Source of the DNA: Ceratodon purpureus
Lineage: Eukaryota; Streptophyta; Bryopsida; Pseudoditrichales; Ditrichaceae
Reading direction: 5' to 3'
DNA: 64,000 bases
Assembly (NCBI GenBank): GCA_014871385.1
Contig: CM026421.1
Location: forward strand, 9,783,519 to 9,847,518
A program made the position numbers and the translations under genes. The notes under the pieces were generated by a model. The model was given only the letters and a program-made list of their open reading frames with translations. It had not been told where the DNA came from and did no database searches. Numbering within the stretch: the first letter of the stretch is position 1; each line of letters begins with the position of its first letter. Shown here in pieces: positions 61,665 through 64,000 of the stretch.

Positions 61665-62110
61665 ACGTCCGACCCGGCTCCGGACGTCCGGACGTCCAAC
61701 CCAGACGTCCCCCGTCCCGGACCTGGCGTCTCCAACGCTCCAGAATTACGTTGCGGTAAAACAAATTCGACCGCAGGTGGGTAAAAAATTTTCCAACCGT
61801 CCGATCGGCTGATCCACCCACGCCGCCACATCTCCGCCGTCGGATCGCAGGGACGGCCGCCCTTCGATCCAACGGCCATGATACAGCCGTTTTCGGCCAT
61901 CGCGAGCCGTCCAATCCCCCGGCCGTCTCCGCGGCCGACCGCGGGGACGGCCACGGGGTCGGCCCCTCCGCGGCCGCTCCGATTCAACGGCCACAATCGG
62001 GCCGCGACGGCCGCATCGTGGCCGCCCGATTCCGACAGCCGTCGAGGGCCGTTGGATTGGGCGGCCGTCCGCGCGGACGGCCGCAGAGACGGCCGCAAAA
62101 TTTTAGAAAA
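61654..62110. repeat. GC-rich repeat, copy 2
   Basis: Direct copy of 59703-60190 with scattered substitutions (CCAACCCAGACG for CCGACCCGGACG and so on). It is again followed by ACGGCCG-rich DNA, but no TATA-palindrome or gene follows, so it may be a truncated module. Confidence 0.85.
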
Positions 62111-62127
62111 AAAAACCCGAATCTTAA

Positions 62128-62262
62128 AATGTTCATAACTTCTTCAAAACTTATCCAAACTGGGCTTATGAGGTGTTTTGTGGCATCTACGTTTCCTCTA
62201 GATGCCAAAAAACATCTCATAAGTCCAATTTGGACAATTTTTGAAGAAGTTACGGGAATTTG
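62128..62262. repeat. Imperfect inverted repeat (~65-bp arms)
   Basis: GTTCATAACTTCTTCAAAAC...GGTGTTTTGTGGCATCT is mirrored by AGATGCCAAAAAACATCTC...GAAGAAGTTACGGGAAT. It could be a foldback element or hairpin; no gene inside. GC-rich ACGGCCG sequence resumes at 62280-62400. Confidence 0.8.
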
Positions 62263-62399
62263 AAGAATTCAGGGAGGTGAGGGGTCGGTTGTCGGCGGAG
62301 ACGGGGGGGCCGACCCCGCGGACGGCCGTGGAGACGGCCGCGGAGACGGGGGCCGTCCGCGGGGACGACCCTGGAGACGGCCCTCCGTCCGCGTGGAGG

Positions 62400-62918
62400 C
62401 GGGGTCTTGCAAGGCCTTCCTTCTTCCTTTGGGTTTTCTCTAGAGACGGCCTTCCTTCCCCTCCTCGCCTCGTCCAACCTTGACAAAATTAATTCCATTT
62501 CTAGATACTCTAAAAACAAAATCATTACCAAATTAGAAATTTCAGACATATCCCTGAAATCATGGAAAATGTCCTAAAGATCTTGTAATCAGGATTGTGG
62601 AATCCGCCTTGATGTTGGGGTATACTTTAGATGGAGATATTAATGTCCTTCAATTGTTGGTGCTCTACTATGGTTTGCAAACATAATCTCAATGTCTAGA
62701 AGGAAGAATACATTTGTTTTGGAAATGAAATTATGGCCCATGGGCCTATAGAAGAGGGAGGTATACAATGGGTGGTACAACTTAAAAGGTAATGAGAAGC
62801 TAATAAAAAATAATATTCTTTTATTTGAAGACATTATTTCGTTAGGTAATAAAATTAAAGGAGAACTCGACATGGATTTCTCTTACATTAATATGACAAG
62901 TTTGTATGTTTTTGGCTT
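62400..62918. other. Spacer before C-type terminus 2, no gene seen
   Basis: Mixed-composition DNA without a supported gene or clear repeat. Confidence 0.4.
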
Positions 62919-63112
62919 CAGCGACGCTATCTTGTGAGCGGTGAGCGGTGAGCAGTGAGCGGTGAGCACTAAATTTTCAATTTTTTAGGTAAAAATTTGA
63001 ATTTTTTTTTTTTTTTTTTGAATTTTTTTGAGAGCAATCAAACAATGGTGAGCAATTTAAGACTCTTCGTTGGAATATATGAATGCAAATAAAGTAGACC
63101 CTATAACCGTGG
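62919..63112 (+). mobile_element. C-type element terminus 2 with GAGCGGT array and CCGTGG motif
   Basis: CAGCGACGCTATCTTGTGAG is followed by GCGGTGAGCGGTGAGCAGTG-type heptamers. At 63095-63112 comes TAGACCCTATAACCGTGG, identical to the motif 100 bp inside the left end of element B. The element extends past the window. Confidence 0.75.
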
Positions 63113-63226
63113 AATAAATCAAATGTTAATGGTTGGATGGGAAAGCTTACTGTTCAAGTCACATACAGAAAGTATATCCAATTTTTTTTTTAAATTTTTT
63201 TTATTGCATTTTTTTGGTCGCGGAAA

Positions 63227-63322
63227 GCAAGAGAATAATATTTCCAAGGCATGAAGGAATATTCTCTTCTCGGATCCGAGAGGAGAATATTCCTTCATGC
63301 CTTGGAAATATTCTTCTCTTGC
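63227..63322. repeat. Near-perfect 96-bp palindrome (40-bp arms)
   Basis: The arms GCAAGAGAA-T/G-AATATTTCC through GAAGGAATATTCTC differ at one base. The centre contains CTCGGATCCGAG. It lies ~310 bp inside terminus 62919 and ~180 bp from the transposase stop. Confidence 0.92.
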
Positions 63323-63500
63323 TTTCATTTCACGACAAACACATTCGAGAGGTGGACAATATATAAATAAATAGTGACCTTTATTTATGTTCTGCGGATT
63401 CCAAATCCATCACAAAGCCAAAACAAATCAATTCCGCTATTCATATAATGTACTCTTGAACTATATTGGTCACTTGATTTCACAATCTAACCATAAGAAA

Positions 63501-64000
63501 CTACTGAAGCGGTTCAGCAACTTTGGCCATCTCCAGAACACGCATAACTTCGTTGAAGCTGAAGCTAGGGGCGTGCATAAAAGTATCAACCTTGTAATCT
63601 ATCTCACATAGATAGCGGAAGATATAATAAACATGCTTGCAGTACTTCCACTGTCCTCTTTTGCCAAGGGTTTCCGAAGTCATTTTCATGAAGTCGGGGC
63701 AAGTACATCCAGGGAAGTCCGTGATGGTGATACAATATATCGTTTCACTTGGACTCTTCAAGGAGATGACGCAGCCAAATCCTGGATATGGAATGGATGT
63801 GACATTTGTAATCCAATAGTTGTTCATGAGACCCGCGCTGCTCCACTTGTTGCGGTGGTCGGAGGTAGGAGCGTCAGAACTTCTCCTGATGGCATATCCG
63901 TTTTGAGTCGTCGGGTGTGTATCCGGATCCGCAGGAACCGGGAAATGACTCCGTGGAAGCGGCATATTAGCAGAGACTTGGAACTGACGACGAGGTGATA
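63501..64000 (-). CDS. MULE-type transposase C-terminus, subfamily C (partial)
   Basis: The frame is open from the window edge to a stop at 63501. It matches the C-terminal part of the element A/B transposases: FPVPADPDTHP (cf. VPVPADADRYP), IPYPGFGCVI (cf. PEPGHGCII), the SWIM finger GCTCPDF...YCKHVYY, and FMHAPSFSFNEVMRVLE. Spacing within the SWIM finger is conserved, so it is probably functional in that part. Divergence is much larger than between A and B. No small RVRF-type gene lies between its stop and the terminus at 62919, unlike elements A and B. Confidence 0.82.
   Translation of the reverse strand, partial: SPRRQFQVSANMPLPRSHFPVPADPDTHPTTQNGYAIRRSSDAPTSDHRNKWSSAGLMNNYWITNVTSIPYPGFGCVISLKSPSETIYCITITDFPGCTCPDFMKMTSETLGKRGQWKYCKHVYYIFRYLCEIDYKVDTFMHAPSFSFNEVMRVLEMAKVAEPLQ

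Overview
The window is nuclear DNA from a plant. The evidence is an eight-exon plant-type COQ5 gene with GT..AG introns, a plant tRNA-Val, an interstitial TTTAGGG-type (plant telomere) tract, MITE-like inserts and Mutator-like (MULE) elements. The lineage cannot be fixed from sequence alone. A seedless streptophyte is my guess, not a demonstration.

Layout. 1-13.4 kb is host-like: a long low-complexity ORF on the minus strand (695-3637), a quiet stretch with one MITE-like insert, COQ5 (7239-10516, +), tRNA-Val(CAC) (10868-10941, -) and two further small inserts. 13.4-31.0 kb is a large element (A) bounded by inverted termini that carry tandem GAGCGGA repeats. 31.0-33.5 kb is older DNA holding a 5'-truncated DUF7869-type gene. 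33.5-48.1 kb is a second element (B) of the same family, with inverted termini and a 9-10 bp target-site duplication; it sits inside another reading frame. 48.2-59.2 kb is mostly AT-rich non-coding DNA containing a 1.4 kb direct-repeat pair. 59.2 kb to the end holds termini and the 3' end of a transposase gene from a related subfamily (C), plus a broken kinase-like gene between GC-rich repeats.

The main result is a three-gene cassette carried twice, in the same order and orientation. (1) On the minus strand is a multi-exon gene joining a ParB/sulfiredoxin-like domain to a DNA-methylase-like (N6/N4, beta-class order) domain. (2) Divergently on the plus strand is a two-exon MULE-type transposase with a CCHH-like zinc-binding region, a DDE-like core and a SWIM finger. 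(3) On the minus strand near the right end is a small protein with a conserved HAYSxVGxIPxGTYSR block and a C-terminal R[VI]RF. The transposase is open in both copies. The methylase-like gene is open in A apart from one weak splice boundary, and carries an in-frame TAG in B. In both copies the methylase catalytic DPPY position is not canonical, so a DNA-binding or anti-silencing role is at least as likely as methylation. Long introns of the methylase-like genes hold minisatellites rich in CGG-NN-CCG palindromes. Several genes in A and C have their TATA box at the centre of a GC-rich palindrome.

Exons were placed by hand from GT/AG signals, phase bookkeeping and A-to-B protein comparison. No database search was made.
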